Assembly: GCF_002858865.1 (NCBI RefSeq)
Contig: NZ_PJRR01000025.1
Span: 150,031-214,030, forward strand
DNA: 64,000 nucleotides
Origin: Caulobacter vibrioides
Lineage (GTDB): Bacteria; Pseudomonadota; Alphaproteobacteria; Caulobacterales; Caulobacteraceae
Direction of reading: 5' to 3'
Both the position numbers and the translations under genes were made by a program. Below are positions 25,693-34,597 of this stretch, piece after piece. The notes beneath the pieces were generated by a model. It made no database searches. It was not told the origin of the DNA and saw only the letters and a list, made by a program, of their open reading frames with translations. Each line of letters opens with the position of its first letter. Position 1 is the stretch's first letter.

Positions 25693-26334
25693 ATGGACAA
25701 TCCCGCCGATGCGCCCCCAAAGGCTGCCAGACTTGCCCGAAACCGGCCGCACACCGAGGCGCGGCTGCGCGCAGCGACGGAGGCCTTGCTGGTCGAGGGC
25801 GGCTTTTCGGCTCTGACACCTTCGGCGATCGGCCGCCGCGCGGGCGTCGATAAGATGCTGATTTACCGCTACTTCGGCGACCTTCCGGGCCTGATCCGCG
25901 CCATCGCCTTCGCCCCTGACTTCTTCCCCACATTCGAGGACCATTGCGAAGGCGACACCGTGGAGGCCCTGCTGGCGCTGCCCGTCGGGGCCCGCGCCGC
26001 CCGCATCCTAGAGCGCAACGCCCGGGCGCTGCTCGCCCGGCCGGTGGTGCTGGAGCTGATGGTATGGGAACTGGTTGAGCGCAATGAGTTGACCGCCATA
26101 ATGGAGGAGGCTCGCGAGCTGCTCGGCCTGCGGCTCATGGCCGAGCTGTTTCCTGATGTCGCCGACAAGACGCGCCTCAGCGCCGCCAGCGCCGTCCTGG
26201 CTGGGGGCATCGCCTATCTCGCCTTGCGCCGTCGCAAAATACGCTGGTTCAATGGACTAGATCTGAAGTCAGACGACGGCTGGACGCAGATCGCCGCCGC
26301 GATCGAGACCATGGCGAGCGGTCTGGAAACCTGA
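25693..26334 (+). CDS. TetR-family transcriptional regulator
   Basis: 213 residues. An N-terminal helix-turn-helix at about 20-66 (RLRAATEALLVEGGFSALTP ... DKMLIYRYFGDLPGLIRAI) and an all-helical ligand-binding remainder. ATG 25693 follows GAGGGGC. It likely represses itself and the divergent membrane-protein gene through the two palindromes; the inducer is unknown. Confidence 0.88.
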   Translation: MDNPADAPPKAARLARNRPHTEARLRAATEALLVEGGFSALTPSAIGRRAGVDKMLIYRYFGDLPGLIRAIAFAPDFFPTFEDHCEGDTVEALLALPVGARAARILERNARALLARPVVLELMVWELVERNELTAIMEEARELLGLRLMAELFPDVADKTRLSAASAVLAGGIAYLALRRRKIRWFNGLDLKSDDGWTQIAAAIETMASGLET

Positions 26335-26692
26335 ACCTGGAAGAGGACTGGCGTCTGAAGTCGGCCAGACCGGAAGGCCACTTCGGCTCCGCTCGACAAG
26401 GCGGCAAGGCGCAGCCCCCCGCTTAGGGTCGTAAGCAGCAAACGACACCTGCTCTGGAAGCGGACCTTCATGCATCCCATGGCATGGCGCGGACTGATCA
26501 GCTCGCGCGGCGCTGGCCATCCAGTGGGCTGGGATTCTGGACGTAGCGGCCGGAGGGGGGGAGCTGTCACGTCCCGGCCTCTTGTCTCTCCGTCGTCTCT
26601 TCGAGCCGACAGCTCTTCCTGGGAGCGAGGATCATCTGGCGCTGTCTGACATTTCACCCTACCTATCAGCGCCCGCCGCTCACGGATTCTCC
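26335..26692. other. 358-bp gap without a recognisable gene
   Basis: Between the TetR and GntR genes. Open frames on both strands are short and have no family-like sequence or good start region. No clear repeat, terminator or RNA was found. The promoter of the GntR gene should lie in its right part. Confidence 0.5.
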
Positions 26693-27409
26693 ATGGCCTC
26701 GCCGTCGCTGAAATCGCCCGCCGGACGTCGTCTGGTGCTGGATGTCGCCAATTCCTCGGGCCTGGAAGACTGGGCGCCCGAGCTGCAGAAGACCAAGGTC
26801 TATGAGCGCATCCTGCTGGACCTGATCCTGGGCGAACTGCCGGCCGGGGCTCGCTTGGACGAGCAGTCGCTGGCCGCGCACTACGACACCGGTCTGGCGG
26901 GCGTGCGCGACGCCCTTGGACGCCTGGCCCTGGAGGGGCTGATCATCCGCCGCGCCCGTTCGGGGACCACGGTCGCGCCGCTGGACCTGGTGGAGCTGCG
27001 CCAGGGTTATGAGGCGCGCGTGCTGATCGAGCCGCACTGTGCGCAACTGGCCGCCAGGAACGCCAGCAAGGCCGAGGCCCAGGCGATGTACGACGTCTTC
27101 GCCGACGGGGACGAGGCCTCGCGGACCTGCGATCTGCCGGCCCTGGTGGCGATGGACCTGCGCTTCCACGCCGCCGTCGCGCGCGCCTCGGGCAATCTGG
27201 CCCTGGCCCGCATTTTGATCCCGCTGCAGCACAAGGCCGCTCGCTTCTGGGTGTTCTCGTTCAACGGCGCGTCCGAACAGGAGCTGCTGGACGAGATCGA
27301 GGAGCATCGTCAGGTCGCGCGGGTCATCGCCAGCGGCGACGTCGAGGGCTCGCGGCGGGCGATGCTGCGGATTCTGGATGTCCAGCCCGAGGCCGGCGCT
27401 CGATCCTAG
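26693..27409 (+). CDS. GntR-family regulator with FCD domain
   Basis: About 238 residues. Winged helix at about 30-95 (ERILLDLILGELPAGARLDEQ ... GVRDALGRLALEGLIIRR) and an FCD ligand domain with MDLRFHAAVARASGN and EIEEHRQVARVIASGD, whose Asp/His residues usually bind a metal that holds a carboxylate effector. ATG 26693 is preferred; an upstream TTG at 26582 is in frame but unsupported. Just upstream of a TonB-dependent receptor and an MFS transporter on the same strand, it is likely their local regulator. Confidence 0.88.
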   Translation: MASPSLKSPAGRRLVLDVANSSGLEDWAPELQKTKVYERILLDLILGELPAGARLDEQSLAAHYDTGLAGVRDALGRLALEGLIIRRARSGTTVAPLDLVELRQGYEARVLIEPHCAQLAARNASKAEAQAMYDVFADGDEASRTCDLPALVAMDLRFHAAVARASGNLALARILIPLQHKAARFWVFSFNGASEQELLDEIEEHRQVARVIASGDVEGSRRAMLRILDVQPEAGARS

Positions 27410-27500
27410 ATCGTAGGCCTCCGCACCCGGTCCCAAGGGTCATCATTCCCTTTACGTAAGCTGCAGCATTCGGGTCACACCCTCATCATAATTCCCTCTG

Positions 27501-27531
27501 AAATGTCAGAAGGCATTTTGACGAAGGTCAA
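27501..27531. promoter_or_regulatory. candidate operator in front of the TonB-dependent receptor
   Basis: Two small inverted repeats lie side by side: AAATG-N8-CATTT (27501-27518) and TTGAC-GAAG-GTCAA (27518-27531), 65-95 bp before the receptor start. Half-sites of about 5 bp with a short spacer fit FCD-type GntR regulators, but no second copy is available to confirm it. Confidence 0.35.
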
Positions 27532-27595
27532 GACATCCCCAGATATCGAGCCGTGACCGCCGGGGCTCTTACCCGGCGCGGTGAAGGCTCGATCC

Positions 27596-29989
27596 ATGTC
27601 GTCTCAGCGCATCCTTCTGTCCGCCAGCCTGCTGGCCCTGGCCGCCGCCTCGCCCGCCCTGGCCGACGCGCAGTTGTCCGACCGCGTCGATACGGTGGTG
27701 ATCGTGGCGCGGGACAAGGCGGGCCTGCTGGAGAAACAGCCCAGCCAGACGGTGTTCGGGATCGACAAGCCTCTGATCGAGACCCCGCGCTCGGCCAGCC
27801 TGGTCAGCGACCTGACGCTGGAGCGCTATGGCGTTCTGACCCTGGACGCCGCCACCAAGGTCGCGCCCGGAACCCACACCGCCAGCTTCTATGGCGTGCC
27901 CGGTTCGCTGAACATTCGCGGCACCCTGGCCGAAAACTACTTCCGCGGCTTCAAGCGCGTCGAGAACCGGGGCACCTATTCGACCCCGATCGGCGGGGCG
28001 GCGCGGATCGAGATCCTGCGCGGTCCGCCGACGCCGGTTTATGGCGCGGGCAAGGTCGGCGGCCTGGTCAATTTCATCCCCAAGTCCGCCCGCGACGAAG
28101 GCCGGTTCCTGGCCGGACCGGAAGGGGAGGTCACCGCCACCGTCGGCAGCTACAACAAGAAGCTGCTCACCGCCCAGTTCGGGGCGCCGGTGAGCCTCGG
28201 CGGCGCTGAGGGCGGCGTCTATGTCTACGGCGAGGCCGAGGACAGCCACAGTTTCTACAAGGGCATCTATCCGCGTCACCAGACGCTGGAACTGTCGGCC
28301 GATTTCGATCTGGGCGAGGGCTGGAGCACCGCCTTTGGCGGCATGCTGTTCCGCTCTCGGGGCGACGTGCAGACGCCGGGCTGGAACCGCCTGACCCAGG
28401 ACCTGATCGACAACCGCACCTACATCACCGGTCGCGACACCACGCTGAAGGACACTGACGGCAACGGCCGCCTGACGCCTAACGAGGTGGGCTTCTATCC
28501 CTTCGCCAGCGCGCTCTACATCCCGTACTACGGCTTCTTCAGCACCGACGCGGTCCATACGCTGGAAGTAGGGGTCGGCACGACGAAGCTGGACCGCCGC
28601 ACGGTCTATATCAGCCCGGCCGACTTCTCGAAGACCGACACCCAGACGCTGTATTTCGACCTGGCCAAGGATCTGGGCGAGGATCGGGCGCTGAAGCTGC
28701 AGCTGTTCCACGATCGCCAGGACAACAAGCGTTACGTCTCTTATGGCTATCCGTCGGCGATCGACGCCGAGGTCAGCGAAGTCCGCCTGACCTACGCCTT
28801 CCCGACCACCCTCGGCGCGGCCAGCGCCCGCACCCTGGTCGGCGGCTCGCATCGGTGGTTCGAAGGACGCCGACGCGAAAGCTACAACAGCGGCATGATC
28901 GCCCTGGACCGCCGCGATATCAGCTTTGGCGCCACGCCGACCGACATCATCGACAGCCCCTTCGACGACGAGCCCGGCGGCGTGGGTCTGAAGTGGGAGA
29001 ACGACAACCGCTCGACCTGGAAACAGACCGGCGCCTTCGTCACCTCCGACATCGACATCGGTCGGCTGAACCTGATCCTGGGCGGGCGCTGGGATCGCTA
29101 CAGCGTCGAAAGCCAGGACACCGGCTTCCTCAGCTACACGGTCACAGGCCGCAAGACGGCCGATCGCAACAAGGCGACCTGGAACGCCAGCCTGACCTAC
29201 AAGCTGCCGATCGGCCTGATGCCCTACGCCAGCTACGCCAAGGCCGCGGCGCTGGAGATGAGCCAGGGCGGCGACATCGCGCCGGGTCTGGTGGCCGACG
29301 GCTCGTGGCTGTCCAGCTCCGACCTCGCCGAGGCCGGGGTGAAGTTCCAGCTGCTGGGTGGGACCCTGATCGGTTCGCTGGCGGCCTATCGCCAGAACCG
29401 CACCCAGATCACCGGCGCCATCGCCCCGCCCACCGTGCAGGGCACGCGCGCCAAGGGCGTCGAGCTGGAGGTGCGCTGGCTGGCGTCCGAACGGCTGTCC
29501 TTCACCTTCGCCGGCAACAACCAGCGCACGACGATCAAGGGGCCGGACACCTCGTTCCAGTACATCCCGGCCTACACCGCCGGCGTGCCGGGGCCCCAGG
29601 CCTATGGCGGCTCGTATGTGGTCTGGAGCTTCGCCGGCCTGCCGGGGCGCAGCGGCGACTACGCCTACACCCTGACGCCGAAGTCGGTGCTCAGCCTCTA
29701 CGGGACCTACACCAGCAAGGGGTATGACTGGGGGCAGGCCGGGGCGACGCTGGGCGCCAGCCATGTGGGGCGCACCTCGGGCACGGTGCAGAACGCCGTG
29801 CGCTATCCGGCCTATGAAGTGGTCAATGCGTCGGCTTTCGTCAGCCGGGGGCCTTACACTCTGTCGGTCAATGTCGATAACCTGTTCGACACCTTCTATT
29901 TCACCCCGGACGCCGACACCTACGCCAATCTCGGCGCCCTGCCCGGCAAGGGGCGCGAGTGGCGGGCCACCCTGAAGCGGACCTTTTGA
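27596..29989 (+). CDS. TonB-dependent outer-membrane receptor
   Basis: About 797 residues with a signal peptide (MSSQRILLSASLLALAAASP, cleavage near ALADA). The plug domain (about 55-180) has RSASLVSDLTLERYGV, FYGVPGSLNIRG and a typical plug end (IGGAARIEILRGPPTPVYGA); the remainder is a 22-strand barrel ending in Phe (REWRATLKRTF). The plug resembles the siderophore-receptor subfamily. No signalling extension is seen, so it does not control a sigma factor directly. ATG 27596 is preferred over GTG 27581. With the GntR gene before it and the MFS gene after it, it probably imports one specific compound; that ligand cannot be named. Confidence 0.9.
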   Translation: MSSQRILLSASLLALAAASPALADAQLSDRVDTVVIVARDKAGLLEKQPSQTVFGIDKPLIETPRSASLVSDLTLERYGVLTLDAATKVAPGTHTASFYGVPGSLNIRGTLAENYFRGFKRVENRGTYSTPIGGAARIEILRGPPTPVYGAGKVGGLVNFIPKSARDEGRFLAGPEGEVTATVGSYNKKLLTAQFGAPVSLGGAEGGVYVYGEAEDSHSFYKGIYPRHQTLELSADFDLGEGWSTAFGGMLFRSRGDVQTPGWNRLTQDLIDNRTYITGRDTTLKDTDGNGRLTPNEVGFYPFASALYIPYYGFFSTDAVHTLEVGVGTTKLDRRTVYISPADFSKTDTQTLYFDLAKDLGEDRALKLQLFHDRQDNKRYVSYGYPSAIDAEVSEVRLTYAFPTTLGAASARTLVGGSHRWFEGRRRESYNSGMIALDRRDISFGATPTDIIDSPFDDEPGGVGLKWENDNRSTWKQTGAFVTSDIDIGRLNLILGGRWDRYSVESQDTGFLSYTVTGRKTADRNKATWNASLTYKLPIGLMPYASYAKAAALEMSQGGDIAPGLVADGSWLSSSDLAEAGVKFQLLGGTLIGSLAAYRQNRTQITGAIAPPTVQGTRAKGVELEVRWLASERLSFTFAGNNQRTTIKGPDTSFQYIPAYTAGVPGPQAYGGSYVVWSFAGLPGRSGDYAYTLTPKSVLSLYGTYTSKGYDWGQAGATLGASHVGRTSGTVQNAVRYPAYEVVNASAFVSRGPYTLSVNVDNLFDTFYFTPDADTYANLGALPGKGREWRATLKRTF

Positions 29990-30002
29990 TGATTGAGCAA
30001 CG

Positions 30003-30134
30003 CATCCTCCCTCGTGAAACGGGTGAGGGGGACCGCGAAGCGGTGGAGGGGGCGCAGCCGCTGGGGACGCCCCCTCCGTCACGCCGCGTCTTCGCGGCGC
30101 GCCACCTCCCCCGCCTTGCGGGTGAGGAGGGAGG
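30003..30134. repeat. intergenic palindromic repeat, family A copy 5
   Basis: CATCCTCCCTCGTGAAACGG ... at the left, CACCTCCCCCGCCTTGCGGG and TGAGGAGGGAGG at the right; the middle contains GGAGGGGGCGCAGCCGC and GCCCCCTCCGTCACGCCGCG, nearly as in copy 1. The element reaches the MFS start so closely that its last GGAGGGAGG can serve as that gene's ribosome-binding site. Confidence 0.75.
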
Positions 30135-30137
30135 CCG

Positions 30138-31409
30138 GTGACCGCGTCCCGCTTCCGCCCCTGGTTGCTGCTGGCGGCGTTCAGCCTGCTGCTGTTCTTG
30201 ATCACCGCCTCGACCTACGGCTCGCTGGGCGTGGTTCTGCCGGCCATGATCGGCGAGTTGAACTGGAGCTTTGAGAAGGCGTTCCTGGGCTTTTCGGTGC
30301 TGGGCGTCTTCACCGGGGCGTCGTCCTGGTTGCCGGCGATCCTGATCCGGCGGATCGGGGTGCGGGGGACCTTGCTGGTGGGCGCTGTGGTGCTGGCCGG
30401 CGGATTCGTCGGCCTGGCCAACGCCGAGAGCTTGATCAGCTACTATGTGGGCGCGGCGGCGTGCGGCGTCGGCTTCCAGATGGCGGCCCTGATCCCGGGC
30501 ACGCATGTGCTGTCGTCGCTGTTTCGCGAGCGCGCCCTGCCTTTTGGCCTCTACTTCACCTTCGGATCGCTGGGCGGCGCCGCCGGGCCGTGGATGGTGC
30601 TGAGCCTGATGCAGGCCAGCGGCGACGACTGGCGGGCTTTCTGGATCGTGCAGGCGGTCCTGGCGGCCGCCGTGGGCGGCCTATGCGCCCTGATGGTCGG
30701 CGGCTCCCAGTGGCTGGCGGCGGCCGCGCGAGAGGTCGATGTCGAGGTCGAGCAGGCGGCGCGACAGGCGCCCGCCAATGCGCGCGTCTATCGCACCGCG
30801 CACGAATGGACCGTCCGCCAGGCGCTGCGCACGCCGCAATTCTACATCCTGGTCGCCGCCTACTTCTCGCACCTGCTGGCCGGCGTGACGGTCGCCAGCG
30901 TATCGGTGTCGCACCTGACCGAGATCGGCGTCGCGGCGGGCGTGGCGGCCGTGGCGGCCGGCGCCCTGGCGGCCAAGATGCTGAGTCTCGAGGCCCTGAT
31001 GCAGACCCTCGCACGCCTCGCAGGCGGCGCGCTGGGAGACCGGGTGGATCCGCGTTGGCTGCTGGTGTTCGCCCAGGCGATGCTGGTGATCGGCCTTCTG
31101 GCGTTGGCCAAGGCGGCGACGCCCGCCCTGATGCTGGTCTATGCGATCGGGACAGGGGTGGGCTTTGGCCTGACGGTGTTGGCCGTGACGGTGTTGCTGC
31201 TCAACTATTATGGCCGCCAGAGCAATCTGGAGCTGTTCTCGCTGACCTGTCTGGTTGGCGCGGTCTCAGCGGCAGGGCCGTTCATCGCAGGCGCCATGCG
31301 CGACCGACTGGGCAGCTTCGCCCCGACCTTTGAGCTCTTCGCCGCCGTCACGGCGGTGGTGTTCGTCGCGGTGCTGGCGATGCGGCCGCCGCGGACGCCG
31401 ATCGCCTGA
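30138..31409 (+). CDS. MFS transporter
   Basis: 423 residues, about 12 hydrophobic segments in two halves separated by a loop near residues 190-215 (VEQAARQAPANARVYRTAHE). The overall pattern, with GVLGVFTGASSWLPAILIRR-type segments, resembles the oxalate/formate-monocarboxylate branch, but substrate is not certain. GTG start right after the GGAGGGAGG of the upstream repeat. It probably completes the receptor's uptake route by carrying the compound across the inner membrane. Confidence 0.85.
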   Translation: MTASRFRPWLLLAAFSLLLFLITASTYGSLGVVLPAMIGELNWSFEKAFLGFSVLGVFTGASSWLPAILIRRIGVRGTLLVGAVVLAGGFVGLANAESLISYYVGAAACGVGFQMAALIPGTHVLSSLFRERALPFGLYFTFGSLGGAAGPWMVLSLMQASGDDWRAFWIVQAVLAAAVGGLCALMVGGSQWLAAAAREVDVEVEQAARQAPANARVYRTAHEWTVRQALRTPQFYILVAAYFSHLLAGVTVASVSVSHLTEIGVAAGVAAVAAGALAAKMLSLEALMQTLARLAGGALGDRVDPRWLLVFAQAMLVIGLLALAKAATPALMLVYAIGTGVGFGLTVLAVTVLLLNYYGRQSNLELFSLTCLVGAVSAAGPFIAGAMRDRLGSFAPTFELFAAVTAVVFVAVLAMRPPRTPIA

Positions 31410-31418
31410 CGCAGATAC

Positions 31419-31450
31419 GAAAAAGCCGCCCCGGCGAACCGGGGCGGCTT
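31419..31450 (-). terminator. intrinsic terminator between MFS and TorF genes
   Basis: AAGCCGCCCCGG (31423-31434), loop CGAA, CCGGGGCGGCTT (31439-31450): a perfect 12-bp stem. Read on the minus strand it ends in a five-T run, so it mainly terminates transcripts coming from the TorF side; it may also stop the MFS transcript. Confidence 0.75.
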
Positions 31451-31462
31451 CCATGTCTACCC

Positions 31463-31516
31463 TTAGAGCCTGTCTGGTTTAGATGGAACCATCTAAACCA
31501 GATAAACAGGCTCTAA
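31463..31516. repeat. 54-bp near-perfect palindrome, copy 1 of a tandem pair
   Basis: TTAGAGCCTGT and CTGGTTTAGATGG on the left pair with CCATCTAAACCAG and ACAGGCTCTAA on the right; the only unpaired bases are the central AA and an ATAA bulge. It is AT-richer than the genome. Copy 2 follows ten bases later. Confidence 0.8.
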
Positions 31517-31526
31517 AATCAAACAG

Positions 31527-31580
31527 TTAGAGCCCTCTCAAACGCTCTAGATGATCTCATCTAAAGCTAGAGGGCTCTAG
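31527..31580. repeat. 54-bp imperfect palindrome, copy 2 of a tandem pair
   Basis: Outer arms TTAGAGCCCTCT and AGAGGGCTCTAG pair with one end mismatch; inner arms GCTCTAGATGA and TCATCTAAAGC pair with one mismatch. It has the same length and the same TTAGAGCC / AGATG layout as copy 1 although the sequences differ, so the two look like related structured elements. It ends 9 bp from the torF stop. Confidence 0.75.
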
Positions 31581-31589
31581 GAAAGTCGC

Positions 31590-32282
31590 TTAGAAAGCGG
31601 CCTTCAGGCTGACGACCACGCGGCTGTCATAGATCTTGCCGAGGCCGTGCTCGCTGGTGTCGTGGTAACGCAGGTCAGCCGACAGCTTGTCGGTCAGGGC
31701 GTAGGCCAGACCCAGGTTCCAGGTGCTGTAGTCCTTGTAGTTCTTGATGCTCTGGTTGCCGACGGCGCCCGAGAGGGTCAGCTTGTCAGCGACCGGCATG
31801 GCGGCGTTGATCTCGACGTAGGTCGAGCTGCCGCCCTTGCCCGCATATTCCGGCGAGTAGAACACGGCCGCGCCGACGGTGGCCGGGCCGAAGGCGCGCG
31901 AGGCGGCGGCCTTCAGTTCGACGAAGCTGTACGAACCCGGGGTCAGGCCCTTGTCGTCGACATAGCCGTAGTACAGCACGCCCAGGTCGAACGAGGTGTC
32001 GCCGACGGTCGGCTTGATGCCGGCGTAGAAGTCGATTTCAGCCGTCGGATCATCCGCGCCGAAGTCGACGTTCGAAGCCCAGACGCCCGCGTAGCCGATG
32101 CCGTACGACAGATCGATGCCGCCCGAGATGGCCGGATCTTCCTGGGTTTGGCTCACGCCGCGGAACACGTAGTCGCTGGTGATGCCGAGGTTGTACGAGG
32201 CCTTCAGCTCTTGAGCCGAGGCGGCGCCCGCGAGGGCGACCGTGGCGACAGCGGCGGCCAGCGCGATCTTCATGGCTTTCAT
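31590..32282 (-). CDS. TorF-family putative outer-membrane porin
   Basis: 230 residues with a signal peptide (MKIALAAAVATVALAGAASA-Q). The mature part begins with the hallmark YNLGITSDYVFRGVSQTQ and continues with alternating beta strands (IDLSYGIGYAGVWASNVDFG, DFYAGIKPTVGD), ending in Phe (VVVSLKAAF), as outer-membrane barrels do. Family function is poorly known. ATG 32282 or 32273 are possible starts; the 245-bp upstream gap shows no clear promoter. Confidence 0.88.
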   Translation of the reverse strand: MKAMKIALAAAVATVALAGAASAQELKASYNLGITSDYVFRGVSQTQEDPAISGGIDLSYGIGYAGVWASNVDFGADDPTAEIDFYAGIKPTVGDTSFDLGVLYYGYVDDKGLTPGSYSFVELKAAASRAFGPATVGAAVFYSPEYAGKGGSSTYVEINAAMPVADKLTLSGAVGNQSIKNYKDYSTWNLGLAYALTDKLSADLRYHDTSEHGLGKIYDSRVVVSLKAAF

Positions 32283-32527
32283 AACTCTATCCCCTTGTCT
32301 GTGTCGTCAGCCAGGTTGGTTCCCGGCCCCCGACAGCGCCTGTAAGCGCATTTGCGTCCCCGACTGATTAGTTGGAGGCACGTCCTTAAGTGCAATCGGG
32401 GGACGGTGAACGCCAGCGAGAAGGGCGCCTAGGGCTCAAACTTTGGGCGATGTGTGACGATTTTGCTGCAATCCAGGCGCTGCTTGGTCACATGCGCCTG
32501 AAAAGCGAATCCAGCTTGGCTGTGTCT

Positions 32528-33331
32528 TTACCGCATGGAAAGGCTTGCGCCGCCGAGGTGGAGCCCCCCGTCGACCAACAGGGTCTCGCCGGTGACATGC
32601 CGCGACGCAGGGGACGCCAGAAAGACGGCCGCGCCGGCGATGTCTTCGGCGGTGGAGGCGACCTTCAACGGTGTCGCCGCAGCCGCGCCGGCGCGAAGAC
32701 GATCGATTCGCTCGGCGTCCATGGCCTTTTCGAACCACGGTGTGTCGATGAAGCCCGGGCAGACGGCGTTGACGCGAATGCGCGGCGCAAGCGCGCGGGC
32801 CAGCGACAACGTCATCGTGGTCATCGCGCCCTTGGAGGCGGCGTAGGGCACCGATGAGCCGTTGCCGACCACGCCGGCGATGGACGACGTATTCACGACC
32901 GCCCCCGGCGCCGGCGCTGCCTCCAGCAGCGACCGCGCGGCGCGGACCATCTGGAAGGCGCCGACGACGTTCACCGAATAGAGCCGCAGGAAATCCTCGG
33001 CGTTGACGGCGTCGAGATCGGCATGGTTCGGCGCGAACTTGGTCATGCCGGCGTTGTTGAACAGCGCATCGATGCGGCCCGAGGGGGCGGCGGCGGCCGC
33101 GATCTTGCGGCAATCCTCATCGCTGGACACGTCGCCCTGCGCCAAAACCGCCTTGGCGCCTTCGGCCTGGACGAGCCTTGCGGTCTCTTCGGCTTCCTCG
33201 GCGCTGCGGGCGAAGTTGATCACGACAAGGCCCGCGCCGCGCCGGGCGGTCTCCACGGCGATCGCCCGACCCAGCCCCGTGGAGCCGCCGGTGACCACCA
33301 CGGTGAACCCTTCGAAGTCCCGTCCCAACAT
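32528..33331 (-). CDS. short-chain dehydrogenase/reductase (SDR)
   Basis: 267 residues. NAD(P)-binding TGGSTGLGRAIA near residue 14, NNAG motif, catalytic Ser in VVNTSSIAG and Tyr-x3-Lys in VPYAASKGAM, and the C-terminal VNAVCPGFIDTPW and ETLLVDGGLHL of classical FabG-like SDRs. ATG 33331 (MLGRDFEGFTVVV) is preferred; 33349 is also in frame. Diverges from queF. Substrate unknown. Confidence 0.88.
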   Translation of the reverse strand: MLGRDFEGFTVVVTGGSTGLGRAIAVETARRGAGLVVINFARSAEEAEETARLVQAEGAKAVLAQGDVSSDEDCRKIAAAAAPSGRIDALFNNAGMTKFAPNHADLDAVNAEDFLRLYSVNVVGAFQMVRAARSLLEAAPAPGAVVNTSSIAGVVGNGSSVPYAASKGAMTTMTLSLARALAPRIRVNAVCPGFIDTPWFEKAMDAERIDRLRAGAAAATPLKVASTAEDIAGAAVFLASPASRHVTGETLLVDGGLHLGGASLSMR

Positions 33332-33417
33332 CGCGTCTCTCCCGAACATCTGTTTGCGACCTTGTAGCGGGGCGCCGCGCGCTTGTCTCGGGAGGCGCGG
33401 AGGCCTAAATCGCGCCG

Positions 33418-33873
33418 ATGACCGATCTGAACGTCACCCAGCTGGGCCGCGTCGTCGACGCGCCCGAAAGCCCCGAGGCCGCCGTCCTTGAGCGCGTGCC
33501 CAATCCGCAGAGCGACGTGCTCTATCTGGCCCGCTTCGTCGCGCCGGAGTTCACCTCGCTGTGCCCCGTCACCGGCCAGCCTGATTTCGCGCACCTTGTC
33601 ATCGACTATGCGCCGGGTGACTGGCTGATCGAGAGCAAGTCGCTGAAGCTCTATCTGACCAGCTTCCGCAATCACGGCTCGTTCCACGAGGACTGCACGG
33701 TCAAGGTGGCGCGCAAGATCGTCGAGATCGCGCAGCCGCGCTGGCTGCGGATCGGCGGCTACTGGTATCCGCGCGGCGGCATTCCGATCGACGTGTTCTG
33801 GCAGACCGGACCCGCGCCGGAAGGGCTATGGGTCCCGGATCAGGGCGTTGCGCCCTATCGCGGTCGGGGCTGA
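33418..33873 (+). CDS. queF: NADPH-dependent preQ0 reductase
   Basis: Reduces 7-cyano-7-deazaguanine to preQ1 in queuosine synthesis for tRNA wobble modification. 151 residues, the short (type I, YkvM-like) form. Family hallmarks: catalytic Cys in [35 protein letters not shown], and [13 protein letters not shown]. No preQ1 riboswitch is seen in the short upstream gap; other queuosine genes are not in this window. Confidence 0.96.
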   Translation: MTDLNVTQLGRVVDAPESPEAAVLERVPNPQSDVLYLARFVAPEFTSLCPVTGQPDFAHLVIDYAPGDWLIESKSLKLYLTSFRNHGSFHEDCTVKVARKIVEIAQPRWLRIGGYWYPRGGIPIDVFWQTGPAPEGLWVPDQGVAPYRGRG

Positions 33874-33882
33874 AGACCCCCG

Positions 33883-34497
33883 CTAGGCTGACCAGTAGCT
33901 GGTGATCGCCGCCACGTCGGGGCGCGGGCGCTCCTGCGGCTGCTCGGTGGTCGTGCCGAGATAGAGGTAGCCGGCCACCTGTTCGCCGTCCGCCAGGCCC
34001 AGGAGCGCGGTCGCGCGCGGGTCATAGCTGTACCAGTCGGTGATCCAGTTGGCGCCCCAGCCCAGGGCGGCGGCGGCCAGCAGCATCTGGTGGCACACCG
34101 CCGAGGCGCTCTGGCGCTGCTCCCACTCAGGGATTTCGCCCGGGATGTGACGCGAGATCACTGCGACACAGACCGGCGGGCGGGTCAGCTTGCGCAGCGC
34201 CGCCGTGGCCTTGGTCGGATTGGCCTGGCTGTCGGCGAGCGGGGCGATGCGTTCGGCGAAGGCGTCCTTGGCCTCGCCCGTCAGCACAATAAAGCGCCAG
34301 GGGGCCAGCTTGCCGTGATCGGGCACGCGCGCGGCGATCCGCAGGATTTCGCTCAACTGCTCGTCATTGGGACCCGGCGCGGTCAAGGTCATGGCGCTGG
34401 CCGAGCGGCGCTTGGCCAGGAAGGCCACAACCTCGGGCGCGGCCTCGATCGGCAGGGTCTGGCCAAACTCGGGGGCGGGGGGAACAGAACCGGCCAA
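33883..34497 (-). CDS. nitroreductase-family flavoprotein
   Basis: 204 residues. FMN-binding N-terminal segment with LAKRRSASAMTL, the ARVPDHGKLAPWRFIVL motif, and C-terminal LGWGANWITDWYSYDP and LGTTTEQPQERPRPD. This is the YdjA-like branch that reduces nitro compounds or quinones with NAD(P)H; physiological substrate unknown. It converges with queF (9 bp apart) and diverges from the NUDIX gene. Confidence 0.88.
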   Translation of the reverse strand: MAGSVPPAPEFGQTLPIEAAPEVVAFLAKRRSASAMTLTAPGPNDEQLSEILRIAARVPDHGKLAPWRFIVLTGEAKDAFAERIAPLADSQANPTKATAALRKLTRPPVCVAVISRHIPGEIPEWEQRQSASAVCHQMLLAAAALGWGANWITDWYSYDPRATALLGLADGEQVAGYLYLGTTTEQPQERPRPDVAAITSYWSA

Positions 34498-34597
34498 GAC
34501 GATGTCTCCGAAGCGTTGTAAGTCGCAGACCTATGGCCGCGAGGCGGCCGCGACAAGGCCTGTGGCCGCAGGGCGGCCTAGATGGGGGATCAGCGAC

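Noticed and set aside
26269..26520. Minus-strand frame of 83 codons between the TetR and GntR genes
   Set aside because: No ribosome site, no family-like sequence, and it runs into the TetR 3' end.
27569..30205. An 878-codon minus-strand frame opposite the TonB-dependent receptor
   Set aside because: Same explanation: shadow of a GC3-rich gene, no recognisable domain, extends through a repeat element.
33350..33417. preQ1 riboswitch before queF
   Set aside because: The 68-bp leader lacks the C-rich loop and A-rich tail of that class.
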